In this document: positions 23,277-32,854 of the stretch, piece by piece
Numbering within the stretch: the first letter of the stretch is position 1
How the letters are laid out: each line of letters opens with the position of its first letter
Assembly: GCA_029204225.1 (NCBI GenBank)
Contig: CM055101.1
Location: 40,693,961-40,757,960 of the forward strand
Direction: 5' to 3'
Length of the DNA stretch: 64,000 bases
From: Diphasiastrum complanatum
Taxonomy: Eukaryota; Streptophyta; Lycopodiopsida; Lycopodiales; Lycopodiaceae
Made by a program: the position numbers and the translations under genes
Notes under the pieces: generated by a model
What the model was told of the DNA's origin: nothing
The model's input: the letters and a program-made list of their open reading frames with translations, nothing else
Database searches by the model: none

Positions 23277-24423
23277 CTGAGTATGGCTTTAGCTTTAACC
23301 TTATTCGGGTCCATCTTAATCCCATCTGACGAGATAATGTGACCCAAATATGCTACTTCTTCAACGAAGAATTCACACTTGGATTGTTTAGCATAAAGCT
23401 TATGCTTTCTGAGCAGTCGAAACACCTTTCTGAGGTGTTTTAGATGCTCCTTCCTCGTTTTGCTGTAGACAAAGGTGTCATCTAAAAATACGACTACAAA
23501 CTTACCCAAGTATGGTCTGAGGACACTGTTCATCAAGGTCATAAAGGTAGCTAGAGCATTTGTGAGCCCAAATGGCATCACCTTGAACTCATAATGACCG
23601 TGACAAGTTCCTAAAAGCTGTTTTCGGGACATCTTCCGATTTTATACGGACTTGATGATATCCCGATCTGAGGTCTATTTTACTGAAAAATTTAGCCCCG
23701 TCGAGTTGATTAAACAACTCGTCTGCCCGAGGCATAGGATATTTATTCTTTATTGTGACCTTATTGAGGGCTCTGTAATCTACGCAAAGACGCATAGACC
23801 CCTCTTTCTTTTTCACCAAAAGGACTGGTGAGGCCCATGATGAACTACTGGTCTGAATTTGGCCTTTCCCAAGATAAATCTGTTAACTGCCTAGTTATTT
23901 CTTCATCCTCTGTTCGGCTGACCCGATACGGAGGTTTAGAAACAGGTGCTATACCTGGTACTAGGTTTATTACATGATCTACCTCTCTGCTAGGTGGCAA
24001 AGCATGTGGCAAATCTTCAGGAAAAACATCTTTAAATTCAGACAATAAAGTTTATAATTTATTGATTTTCTGCTGTATAGAACTAGAAATAGAAACTTCA
24101 GGAATAAACTGAAAGTCACATAAGAATACCTGATGGTCGTCGTCTCCGATTAGTTGACAGAGCTCTGAACTGCAGACCATAGGGTTGTTGGGAACATCAT
24201 GCTCCCCATGCAACTGGATATCTCGGTCTTTATGCTGAAAGCTGAGGGTGTTCTCCTGATAATTTCTGTGGAGGGAAGGTCCTAAACTGTAGAGCCAATC
24301 TCTCCCGAGAACAATGTCTGTGCGATCCAGGTGCATTATTTGAAAGTTTATTTCATCTTGGTACCCCTGAATACCAAGATTTAAGCTACTCACCATAGTT
24401 TCCCAGATTTTTCTTATCTTCAC
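23036..24423 (-). pseudogene. Element E RT remnant
   Basis: Minus strand, three frames. It begins with protease C-terminal sequence (DIVLGRDWLYSLGP), then EFKDVFPEDLPHALPPSREVDH (24045-23845). RT follows with [20 protein letters not shown] and [15 protein letters not shown] (23819-23589), then MPFGLTNA and [11 protein letters not shown] (23632-23036), where the YLDDILVYS box reads FLDDTFVYS. After [15 protein letters not shown] the sequence switches abruptly toward integrase, so the RT connection and RNase H are gone. At least two frameshifts are present. Confidence 0.88.
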
Positions 24424-25018
24424 CCTTAGCTAGTGAAACTATATACCTATGCTGACTAGGTACCTCTGTTAGTTTAAGCTTTTTAACCAGGGTGTAGTTG
24501 ATGAAATTATGGGTTGCCCCATCATCAACCATAACTCTTACTGACTGGTTACCAACTTTCCCGTGCATACGTACTAGGTCATGTGGCCCAAAGCTGAAGG
24601 GTCTCGCTAGCATTGCAGAGGTTAGCTGGCAACAATGTTCATGGTCTTCATGATACACTTTGATCTCGGAAGCTGCCAAGTTACTGGGGAAACTTACAGT
24701 CTGAACAAGATGAACTTGTTTCTTATCTTTCTTAGTGAAAGGCCCCTTGGGACATTGTCTAACTGTGTGTCCCTTGCCCATACACACAAAGCACAAACGT
24801 TCTTGTTTGGCTTTCTCAAAATCTTCTGGTTTCAAGGGCTGTATGAGTGAAGGGCATTTCTGAGGAGTTTCACCTTTAAATTTATCTTCTTTCTTTCTTT
24901 TTAAAAATTTCTTTTTAAATTGAAAGTCTTTCTGAGGAGGCTGCTCAGAAAGGGGCTGCTGTCTCGCCCTCTTCCTACCCACTGAATCATCATAGATTTG
25001 ATCTGAGAGCTTGCTCAA
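24386..25018 (-). CDS. Element E Gag zinc knuckle and aspartic protease segment
   Basis: Minus strand, 210 codons open. A basic region precedes a CCHC knuckle (CFVCMGKGHTVRQC), which binds retrotransposon RNA. The aspartic protease follows with VDDGATHNFI, where the usual DTGAS/DSGA active site reads DDGA. The frame overlaps the gag open frame by about 29 nt in another phase, so a frameshift separates it from gag. Cleavage activity is uncertain. Confidence 0.75.
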   Translation of the reverse strand: MSKLSDQIYDDSVGRKRARQQPLSEQPPQKDFQFKKKFLKRKKEDKFKGETPQKCPSLIQPLKPEDFEKAKQERLCFVCMGKGHTVRQCPKGPFTKKDKKQVHLVQTVSFPSNLAASEIKVYHEDHEHCCQLTSAMLARPFSFGPHDLVRMHGKVGNQSVRVMVDDGATHNFINYTLVKKLKLTEVPSQHRYIVSLAKGEDKKNLGNYGE

Positions 25019-25754
25019 GGGTAGTAGGCGAGTTTCTCTGGACCTCTACTTTATATTCATCTTTGAGGCCTCGGACAAACCCTCTGATTTTCTGATAATC
25101 ATCCATATTTTTAATCTTTAAAATTGCTTCTCGGTACTGCGAGATATATTGGATGAGGGATTTGTCCATTACTGTTCTTTCCCAGGCTTCCCAGGCTCTA
25201 TCAAGCTCATTTTCTGGTAGGAATTCTCTTAGGAAAGCTTCTTCAAAAGCTTTCCATGACCGGGGAGTCTGCCCAGTCTCCTGGAGATTTAACCACCACT
25301 TATAGGTCATGGGCCCTAAGGAAAGATTGGCCTCATTTGCTTGCAAATGGTCAGGGGTCTGTTTAAGAGCATGAATGTTCTTCCATTTGCTGAGGAAGGT
25401 TTGTAGAATATTTGCATTTCTATCCTTCTCTTCCCCAATAAAAGTAGGAGGCTTTAAATCTTTAAAGACACTGGGGTGAGACCGCAAAATCTCACCCGAA
25501 ACTGATGGAAGTGGAGAAGGGGATAACTGAGAAGTGGAGGGAAGGCTTCCTTTCGCGGAACTCAAAATCAAGCCTTTGAGTTCAGCGAACGAGTCATCCA
25601 CACTGGACTTGAAATTGGCTAATGCCAACTTCAGTTCATCCACTTCTGTTACCAAGTGGAGAAAGTGCTCCTTGGTAACCAGTTCGTTGAGTTTTTCGGC
25701 GAACTGTTCCTGTTCTTCCGTTTCCATAGGTTCTTTCCCTTTACTGTAAGCCAA
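24990..25754 (-). CDS. Element E Gag (254 aa)
   Basis: Minus strand. It begins MAYSKGKEPME; the N-terminal half contains a Leu/Glu-rich predicted coiled coil (about residues 20-70). The retrotransposon Gag domain follows (LKPPTFIGEE, then WWLNLQETG, then FEEAFLREFLPEN, then RGLKDEY). It lies about 940 bp after the primer site. Its C-terminus breaks into a different frame before the zinc knuckle. It would form the particle shell in an intact element. Confidence 0.8.
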   Translation of the reverse strand: MAYSKGKEPMETEEQEQFAEKLNELVTKEHFLHLVTEVDELKLALANFKSSVDDSFAELKGLILSSAKGSLPSTSQLSPSPLPSVSGEILRSHPSVFKDLKPPTFIGEEKDRNANILQTFLSKWKNIHALKQTPDHLQANEANLSLGPMTYKWWLNLQETGQTPRSWKAFEEAFLREFLPENELDRAWEAWERTVMDKSLIQYISQYREAILKIKNMDDYQKIRGFVRGLKDEYKVEVQRNSPTTLEQALRSNL

Positions 25755-26699
25755 GGCTCTGTTTCAAGTTCGTCGAAGCCTCTCTCCGAGGGTTGATCAG
25801 GTCCCTGAGGAGTGGTCATTTTCGGAACTGAAAGAGAGGTACCTTAACTTTTGAAGAAAAAAAGTCAGAAAGACTAATTTACAACTGTACAAGGGAAGGA
25901 AAGAAAACTTAGCTCTTTCTGAGAACTGTACTTCCACAGAGAGAATCAAGAAAAGCCCTCTCAGCTCTTCCTCAACTACTTTCAGACCTTTTGTCCCGGA
26001 AAATCCCAGTTTGAAGCTCCAAAATGGTGCCAAATTTTCCGGTTCTTGAGCTGAGTAGCTGACTGATCTGATTTCAGGTGTGAGGCTCCAACAAACCGAG
26101 TAAAAACCGGAAAATTTACAAAAAGAAATTCAGAATTTTGATGTCCCTGCCCTCGCTGGTTGGACAGCAACCTGTCTGGCCCGATTTGTCCAATTTAAAG
26201 CTCAAAATTCCACTTGAATCTCTGAGTTGACCTCAGCTGGTAGGTCGCTGGTCTGTGGCAAACAAGTTTGAAGTTCAAACTCCTGAGAAATCTCAAAAAA
26301 CAGGGATGAAATTTTACCCTTTCTCTTCCCTGTCCAGCGCTGACCCTGCTACTCTATTTCAGATTAGAACTTACTCTAATCTACTCAAAACTTGATACAA
26401 ATTTCAGATTTGAGGGCTAGCTATACAGCGATGGATCTGCTCTTCCTTTCCCTTTGAATTTCCGCTCAGATTACACTGAACTACACTCGAAAATCGGAGA
26501 GGGAAACTCATTCATTAGCGCTGAAGCTATTCTAAGAAATATGCTTCCAAACTACTGAGATTTCCAGCAAATTGGAGGATTAGAAAGCTGATCCTACAGC
26601 GAATTTCCTCCTCTAACTCTTTCTGAGAAACTAAGAGAATTTCCCTATCCTCTGATAGCTTTCTCTACTGCTGCTACTAAGCTCCCTAGGATGGAGATG
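25755..26699 (-). other. Leader of element E
   Basis: About 945 bp of non-coding leader between gag and the primer site. Two short minus-strand open frames (25797-26170) have no recognisable domains. Confidence 0.7.
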
Positions 26700-26711
26700 G
26701 CTCTGATACCA
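26700..26711 (-). other. Primer-binding site of element E
   Basis: GCTCTGATACCA on the + strand is the exact reverse complement of the plant tRNA-Met primer site. It is one base from the LTR. Confidence 0.9.
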
Positions 26712-26712
26712 G

Positions 26713-27040
26713 TGTAATAGATCCTAACACCACAGTAGGGCAAACACTAACTGATCCACCTAACCTTGCCTACTCCCTAATATAGAGTAAGCCCCTCCTA
26801 GCCCAGTGTGAGGTCTGGTAGCATGCAATTGCCAAGTGTCGGCCACGTGTCACTGACGTGGCCGACTGCACGTCGGGACCCAACTGGGGGCCCTGTCCTG
26901 CTGACAGGGTCCCTAGACTGTGTTAGGCCCGCCATAGCTAGCGGGGGCACATTACTCACACTGTCTTGCCCTGTTGGTCGTGTACGCTGGACCCGACCCT
27001 GACTGTGGTATTTGACCTATCTGTGTTCTCTAGGGTTCGG
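26713..27040 (-). repeat. 5' LTR of element E (outer end shortened)
   Basis: It matches 21558-21852 closely and includes the shared GTCGGCCACGTGTCACTGACG phrase. It carries about 62 bp near 26747-26808 that the other LTR lacks, and it loses similarity at GGTTCGGCA, before the expected CGTAACA end. Confidence 0.88.
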
Positions 27041-27887
27041 CAACGTAAACTTGGATCTACCACCTTATCTATGAAGAAATCACCCTGACAAGTAGAACTT
27101 TTCTTCTACAAACTAGATCATGCTAAACTCTCCCCTACTTGATTTTAAGACAGATCTAGAACCACCACAAGAACAAGCAACTATGACTTGGATGGTATTC
27201 AGGAATCATCTTGACAAACACAACAAGCAATCACTTTGATTTCTGCAGATCTCAAGTGATATTAGTTCAAATAGACGAGCAAGTTCTTAGGACATAAACT
27301 GGCTAGTATGTGATTCAAAAGTTTCAACGTTAAAGAGTACCTATAGATTTTCAAAAGTGAAAATTCACAGGTTGAGAATAATAATGCAGGCCCTTGTAGT
27401 CATCTATGACAAGAACAACTTCACACAATCTATAGGATGATATCAGCAAAAGAGTGATATTTCAAAACTTCATTTCCGCAAATTTATTCTTGATCTATAC
27501 TTATCTTGTTGCTCGATACCTCAGAAATTACTATATTAATACTAACCCAATATTGTTTGACATCATAGCTCAACATGTATCTTGAATTTGGCATATAGCT
27601 GCATAAGATACAAAATAATAGGTGCCACATGTGTATATGTATGTTGAAAGCATGTGGAAATGCTGGAACAAGAGTGCGAGTCGTTTACATTGCAACGCAA
27701 GTGGGCCTAGTTTTTGTAGGAGAGGCATATGTGTGATCACTAGCAAAGAACATAGAACAGAAAGGGGTAAGCCTTTGTTGGGTTTTTCTTTACAATTTGT
27801 TTTTTTCATATGGTGTCTATGGTGCATTTAACTGAAATCGAATTTTTAGACCTTGAGGTAATTGTCAACTAACAGCCCCCTTTTTTG
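27041..27887. other. No gene seen
   Basis: A/T-rich unique-looking sequence. The overlapping short open frames at 27570-27831 on both strands lack recognisable domains. Confidence 0.5.
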
Positions 27888-28176
27888 CTGGATATTTTGA
27901 TAATACTGCCACCATAGTGCCTGGTGGTACTGCCATTATGGTACTGCCGGTACCATAATGGTGGTACCGCCAGTACGGTACCGCCCTCAGATCCGCGGTA
28001 CCAGGGCGGTACCATAATAAAAAAAATAAAAAATAAATTTTAAAATTTTTTCCCGTGTTATTTTCGCAAATTTTTTTTTTTTTTTTTTGGTACCGCGGGA
28101 CCGATATGGTACCGCGGTACCAGTATGGTCCCACGGTACCAGGATCCGCGGTACCCAGTACTGCGGGACCACCCTA
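27888..28176. mobile_element. Non-autonomous hAT-related element rich in GGTACC/CCGCGG
   Basis: Both flanks of an A/T-rich centre are packed with GGTACCGC and its complement, giving dense self-complementarity. The right end, read on the minus strand (TAGGGTGGTCCCGC, then GGGTACCGCGGATCC), aligns with the left end of the hAT transposon at 60586. The likely terminus is 28176 (CCCTA), followed by TAGTAGTA. I could not define the left terminus or an 8-bp target duplication. It ends about 30 bp before the first ISA2 coding codon seen here. Confidence 0.65.
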
Positions 28177-28207
28177 TAGTAGTAGTTAGAGCTGTCAAAT
28201 TTACTGT

Positions 28208-28463
28208 ATGCTCAGTACATGTGATGGTATTAGGTATTCATTTCATTCGAAATGCTCTCAGGTTTATTCATCTCTGTGCCATGATTGTCAATATCCATTT
28301 GTGAAAGCTTCTACAAACTTCAATCTTGAAGAATGGAGAAAGCCTTCTAGTTATTTCCATTCATCAAGTTTGCTGATTCGTGCTAGAAGAGGAACACTGC
28401 AAAATGACAATGGAAGCTTTAAACTTTACGCGAAGGGCCAAAATATCTCAACTGTTCATCCTG
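28208..28463 (+). CDS. ISA2: ISA2 exon 1 as seen here (transit-peptide region)
   Basis: The frame is open from 28190 to the donor CCTG|GTAAGA. ATG 28208 is the first Met; an alternative is that this is an internal exon beginning at 28190 (after TTAG, phase 0) and spliced to the candidate exon at 14123-14215. It encodes 85 codons rich in Ser, Cys, Lys and Arg (FHSSSLLIRARRG near residue 50), as expected around a plastid transit peptide. This part is poorly conserved in the family, so it is the least certain exon. It ends in phase 1, which matches exon 2 only if exon 2 starts at 29637. Confidence 0.65.
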
Positions 28464-29636
28464 GTAAGAAGCAGCCTGTTTCATTCTATATTGTAAATTT
28501 GCAGGAGAAGATTCTTACAACATCTAGGAGCTCACTTGTGTAGGGTCAGTCCAAATTGGTGTGAGGTTGCCAGTTGTTTTGGAGAAACTATCACATTAAC
28601 ATTCTTGCGATCGAAATGTATGTAATGTGGACAGGTCAAAAGCATCTATTATCAAAGGAGTCAATCTCTACAAATGCTAAGAAGTTTCTATTCCATACAG
28701 AAGGAGGTGGACAGGTTTGACTTATTCCATAGCACTGTTTCATTGATGATATTTTTGCTGAAGCTAAAATTTTCTTTGCTAATGCACTATACTAGGTTGT
28801 GCTGTGGGCTAGAGGTCGTTGGTGAGTGTTCTTCTATAAATTTCAACAGCATTTAAAATCACAATTTTCGCTATAAAATTAGAACAAAGTCCATGCTCAA
28901 AATTATTGTCATCATTATGAAATTAGAATGAATCAATGTCATGGTTACATTATGCATTCTGGAATGTGTTCTGAAATGCTTTTTGCATTTTAGACTTTGC
29001 GTTTTTTGGTATGCAACATATAATTTATCTATATTTGCTTTTTTTCTTCTCCTTAAAATCCTTTTAGTGGAATTATCAAAAATTGATTTAAACTACAATA
29101 AGAGTGGACAAAAGTTTGAATGTGGAGCTGCTGGAAAAAGTTTAAAATATTGACTTGAAACCTGATTATTGGAGTAGCTTGCTATGGAGGCCCAGCTAGA
29201 GTATTTCAAATTTTTTGTATCGTTCTTGTTTTGTCACAAATTTCCTTCTTTAAGCGCCAGGTTTTTGAATCCATTCAAGACTATTCCACCAAAGGTTGAA
29301 AATTTTTGTCTACCTACAGCAACATTCGATCTTTGCATCAACAGCTTATGTTTTTTTGGCATAATTCATTTCATCAATCTACAGTTAAAATGTAAAGAGG
29401 AAAGGGAAAGTAGAATGAGAGAGGTCTTGTGATTGCTAGATGTGTCTACCTTTTACTTTTGCAATTTGCACCATTCCCATATTTCACATGACATTTGTGA
29501 AACTTTGATGTTGGTTTCATTGGCGTCCCAAATTTAGTTCAACGTTCAATCTAAGCAAGATCATAAGCTTCTTGTAGCTATTTTGATTATTGTTCTTGAT
29601 TTTTGGTCATTTGTGCTTTGTAGGTGAATGCTATAG
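28464..29636 (+). other. ISA2 intron 1
   Basis: 1173 bp, GT...AG (GTAAGA to CTATAG). T-rich in places, with only short chance open frames. No mobile element was recognised. Confidence 0.7.
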
Positions 29637-29728
29637 TGGAACAAGTGGACAAAATGTATGCTGTGGAAATTAAAGTCTCTCTACTAGACAAAAGTTCAAC
29701 ATCTGAACACCACATGTTTTTACATTGG
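29637..29728 (+). CDS. ISA2: ISA2 exon 2
   Basis: 92 nt between ...GCTATAG and TGG|GTATGT. With the phase-1 G from exon 1 it encodes V-EQVDKMYAVEIKVSLLD... and ends FLHW. A nearby alternative acceptor (TTGTAG at 29623) would keep the downstream frame but not the phase of exon 1, so 29637 is preferred. The Val-rich beta-strand pattern followed by LHW immediately before GLFRSDSS matches the ISA2 N-terminal domain. Confidence 0.85.
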
Positions 29729-30539
29729 GTATGTTAAGGATTGAACTTACTCCATTAGAACAAAGATTAAATTCTTTGCTTAACAGCTTAAGTTGACTAA
29801 TAATGTAAGCAAATTTTCTTTTACAAGTACTTCTCTAATGGCTTTTTTGTTATCCTTGTGAAGTTGAACCACATAATAGAACAACACATAAAATATCTTC
29901 TATTTTTAAGCTTATGTATAAATGTGCATTTTTTTACAATGGAGGCTTTTTCCTTATTTAGTAGCTTTGTCTATAAAAGTTCCTTCCAACATGTTATGGA
30001 GGTTCTCCTCATATTTTTGATCGAATGCTCTAGATCCATGTAAGATAATTTTGTTTTGAATTTATTATAGATCTTTTTCTTGAATGGTTACATGTCAAGA
30101 CTTGTCAAAGCTTTGAAGGCTTAGAGTAAAGTTTTTGTATGAGCATGTCATTTATCTTGGAAGTAACCTTACTGTGTAAAGATCCACTACAATGGTGTGA
30201 AAAGTGAGAGGACACACATTGTTATTAGGCTTGGCTTGATTTGGAAGAACTAGAGGAAGATTTTAGATATATGTTAGAGGCATCCTCTTGGTAAGCAGGA
30301 TAGATTGATAGAACCTCTTCTTCTGTTTGTTTCTCCATGATAGATTTATATGCTTATTACTAAACCTTTTTTTTTATTAATCTTCACTTTTCTTCATCAC
30401 GGCTCTATTTTCTCATTGGTGAACATACCATTTTTGACTCCCTTTTGGGCCCACAACTTTGGCTCCACATGCTATAAATATGATGTCTCCCTCACTGTGT
30501 TGTTGAACCACTCCTTGCAGACATTTTACTATGACCCCT
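29729..30539 (+). other. Intron 2, unique part
   Basis: 811 bp of A/T-rich intron before the chromovirus B insertion. It ends with CCCCT (30535-30539), the left copy of the B target duplication. No coding signal. Confidence 0.7.
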
Positions 30540-31004
30540 AGTTACGGACTACAAGATACAGGCCTACTGGCCTACTCTGCATATATTCCGCAGGCCTCTT
30601 TACATTTACTGTTGGTTATGTATATTTCTGGTTACGCATTTTAAATTAGTCATGTACAGGCCCCAGAGCCTTTTTATATGCTTATGACCCGCACTGGGTC
30701 CTTTTTTATGGCATTGATTGGCCTTGGGCCCTTATTATATGGTTATATGTGGAGTGGGGGCCCGTAGGAGGGCGCACTATTTTCCCTCCACATTTTGCCT
30801 CCCTTTACTTTTGAATTCCTATTTTAGGGTTCATTGGTAGGGTATTTATAGGGGCATTTGTACACTCATTTTGCAGATTATTGATTGGTATTGCTTGGGC
30901 TCTTCGTGGGAGAACCTATTGTCTTGTCTATTGCTTGTAGGGCTTTAGTCTATTGCTGTCTTTTATGCTTCATTGATTCAACACCTGAGATTTTGATCAT
31001 AACT
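30540..31004 (+). repeat. 5' LTR of element B
   Basis: 465 bp with terminal pair AGTTA...TAACT rather than TG...CA. The start is fixed by the CCCCT duplication and the end by the abutting primer site. It shares TTGGTTATGTATATTT to CATAACT with 40915-41309. Confidence 0.92.
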
Positions 31005-31016
31005 TGGTATCAGAGC
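31005..31016 (+). other. Primer-binding site of element B
   Basis: TGGTATCAGAGC with no spacer after the LTR. Confidence 0.92.
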
Positions 31017-31753
31017 ACTTTCCTGATTGCTAAATTTCAGATCTGATTTTTTGATTGGGTGCCCATTTTCCTTGCTGATTTTTCTCTCTTTGCTGAGGGC
31101 TTTCGTCTCTTTGCTTCAGCAACATTCAGCACAGTTTGGAGGAAGACCAACTCCCATCAGAGCATTTTCCTTGGCGGAGCTTTAGCAGATAGTTAGCGGA
31201 AGTACTTCCCGCTAAATTTGGCGGCCGGAATTTTTTTTTTTTTTTTGGGCAGATTATTTCCGGCGCCCAAGTTCCAAATCCTTTTCCTTCTTTTTTTGAA
31301 TCCTCCATTTGATTCAGGGAGAGGATTCCCAACCATCTTTTCAGCATTAATTGGAGGCTGTCCAGCACCCTACTTCATCACATTTTTCAGCCATTGTTCC
31401 AACAGAGTTTCAGCCATATTTTAGTTTTGATTGGAGGATGTCCATCGCCCTATTTCATCACGTTTTCCACGGATTTCCAGCCATATTTTCAGCATTGATT
31501 GGAGGCTGTCCAGCGCTCACTTTCATTCTCCTTGTGGTCACATTTTCCAGCCAGCTCTTCGCACACGCTTGGAGCTCTATCGAGAGGTATCTTTGCTGGT
31601 TTTTCCTTGCTTTCCACACCTTTTCTTGACATTTGTCATTTCCTTTCTTGCTCTTAGTGTCGTTTGTGTACCTAAAGCGTATTTGGGGTGACGACAAAAG
31701 TCCGCTCCTTCCGATATTAAGCTTTTCTTACACTCTCTTCACTTCCTGCATTC
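31017..31753 (+). other. Leader of element B with repeated GGCTGTCCAGC motif
   Basis: Non-coding leader. A unit containing TTCAGCATTGATTGGAGG followed by CTGTCCAGCGC occurs three times imperfectly (about 31338, 31420 and 31488). A T-rich run lies at about 31230. The open frames across it are repeat-driven and overlap in all phases. Confidence 0.7.
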
Positions 31754-31758
31754 CTTGA

Positions 31759-32176
31759 AGTTATGGACTCGGCTCATTACATTCGCCGCGTCCATTTACA
31801 TTTACAGTTACTTTACTTTATGCATAAGCAGGCCTTGGGCCCTTTCTTATTCATTAGTGACATTCAGACTATATGGTTGGCCTTTGGCCTTATTATTCAT
31901 TATTAGGCCATTTGGACATATTACTGGAGAGTGGGGGCCTTCTTGGAGGGCGCACTATTATCCCTCCCAGTTGGGCCCTAGCCACTGGAAGCTTCCTTTT
32001 AGGGCTTCCTCTTGGCTATAAGTAGGGAAACTGTGTCATTTGTCATTCAGCTGATGATATTGATCTCTCTCTTTAGCCTCCTTAATCTCTCTCTTTCCTG
32101 CTTTCTAGGGTTAAGTCTTGCTTATGTGATGCTTTCATAGCTTAATTATAGATCAGCTGTGGCTCTATTCGTAACT
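31759..32176 (+). repeat. 5' LTR of element A
   Basis: It runs AGTTATGGACT to TTCGTAACT, 418 bp. A TATA-like GGCTATAAGTAGGG lies near 32014. The primer site begins at the next base. Confidence 0.95.
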
Positions 32177-32188
32177 TGGTATCAGAGC
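32177..32188 (+). other. Primer-binding site of element A
   Basis: TGGTATCAGAGC, exact and directly after the LTR. Confidence 0.95.
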
Positions 32189-32854
32189 ACTTTTCTGAGC
32201 ACAATCTGGAATTTTTTCTTTGCTGCCTTGCCTTGCTCCTCCATCGCTGTTCCTACAGCTCCATTACCATTTTGACAGCCTTGTTCCATCGCTGCTCCTT
32301 CCACTCCTGCCTGCCCAGCGTTCCCCCTGTTTTGTCCCCTCTTTTCTTTGCTGCCCAGCGCTCCTCCTCTTCCTTTCCATCGCTGTCCCTGCCTTCCGAC
32401 CTATCACTTTCGTCTGATATTTTTCCAGTTTGCAGCCATCTTCCACAGTTAGTTCCCTGACTGTCCAGCGCCCATCCTCATCCAAAAACTACCCAATTCC
32501 GACATCATTTGCTATTCCAAACAGCTAAAATTCTTCAACCTGTAAATCGCTGCCTCAGCACTCCCAGCTTGTCACTTTTGCCTTTTTTTTCTCTCCAATT
32601 CCAGCCATCTTTTACAGCTTATCAAAAGGCTGTCGCGCGCTCATTCTCCACCACATTTTCAGGAATTCTGACTCCGTTTACTCTTTCAAATTCACATTGT
32701 ATCCCTGGCTGTCCAGCGCATTTATATAGCTTCTCCATTGTTCATTGTTGTCTGTTTTTTTTCAGTTGTGATAATAGTGGTTGTAATAGGCTAATTTGGG
32801 GTGACGACAAGAGTCCGCTCCCTCAAGTTTTCGTCTATTCCTTCCACTATCATT
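32189..32854 (+). other. Leader of element A with repeated CTGTCCAGCGC motif
   Basis: 666 bp, pyrimidine-rich. The motif CTGTCCAGCGC occurs at 32461 and 32709, with related forms at 32303, 32350 and 32630. The same motif recurs in the leader of element B. Long chance open frames are caused by the C/T bias. Confidence 0.7.

Larger units (their letters stand above)
21558..27040 (-). mobile_element. Ty3/gypsy element E, both LTRs, RNase H deleted
   Basis: Minus strand order: 5' LTR (27040 to 26713), primer site (26711 to 26700), leader, gag (25754-24990), zinc knuckle and protease (25018-24386), RT (about 24423-23150), integrase (about 23276-21864), polypurine tract, 3' LTR (21852 to 21558). 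RNase H is missing through an internal deletion between RT and integrase. The 5' LTR is shortened at its outer end, so no target duplication can be read. The left LTR lacks about 62 bp present in the right one. Confidence 0.9.
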
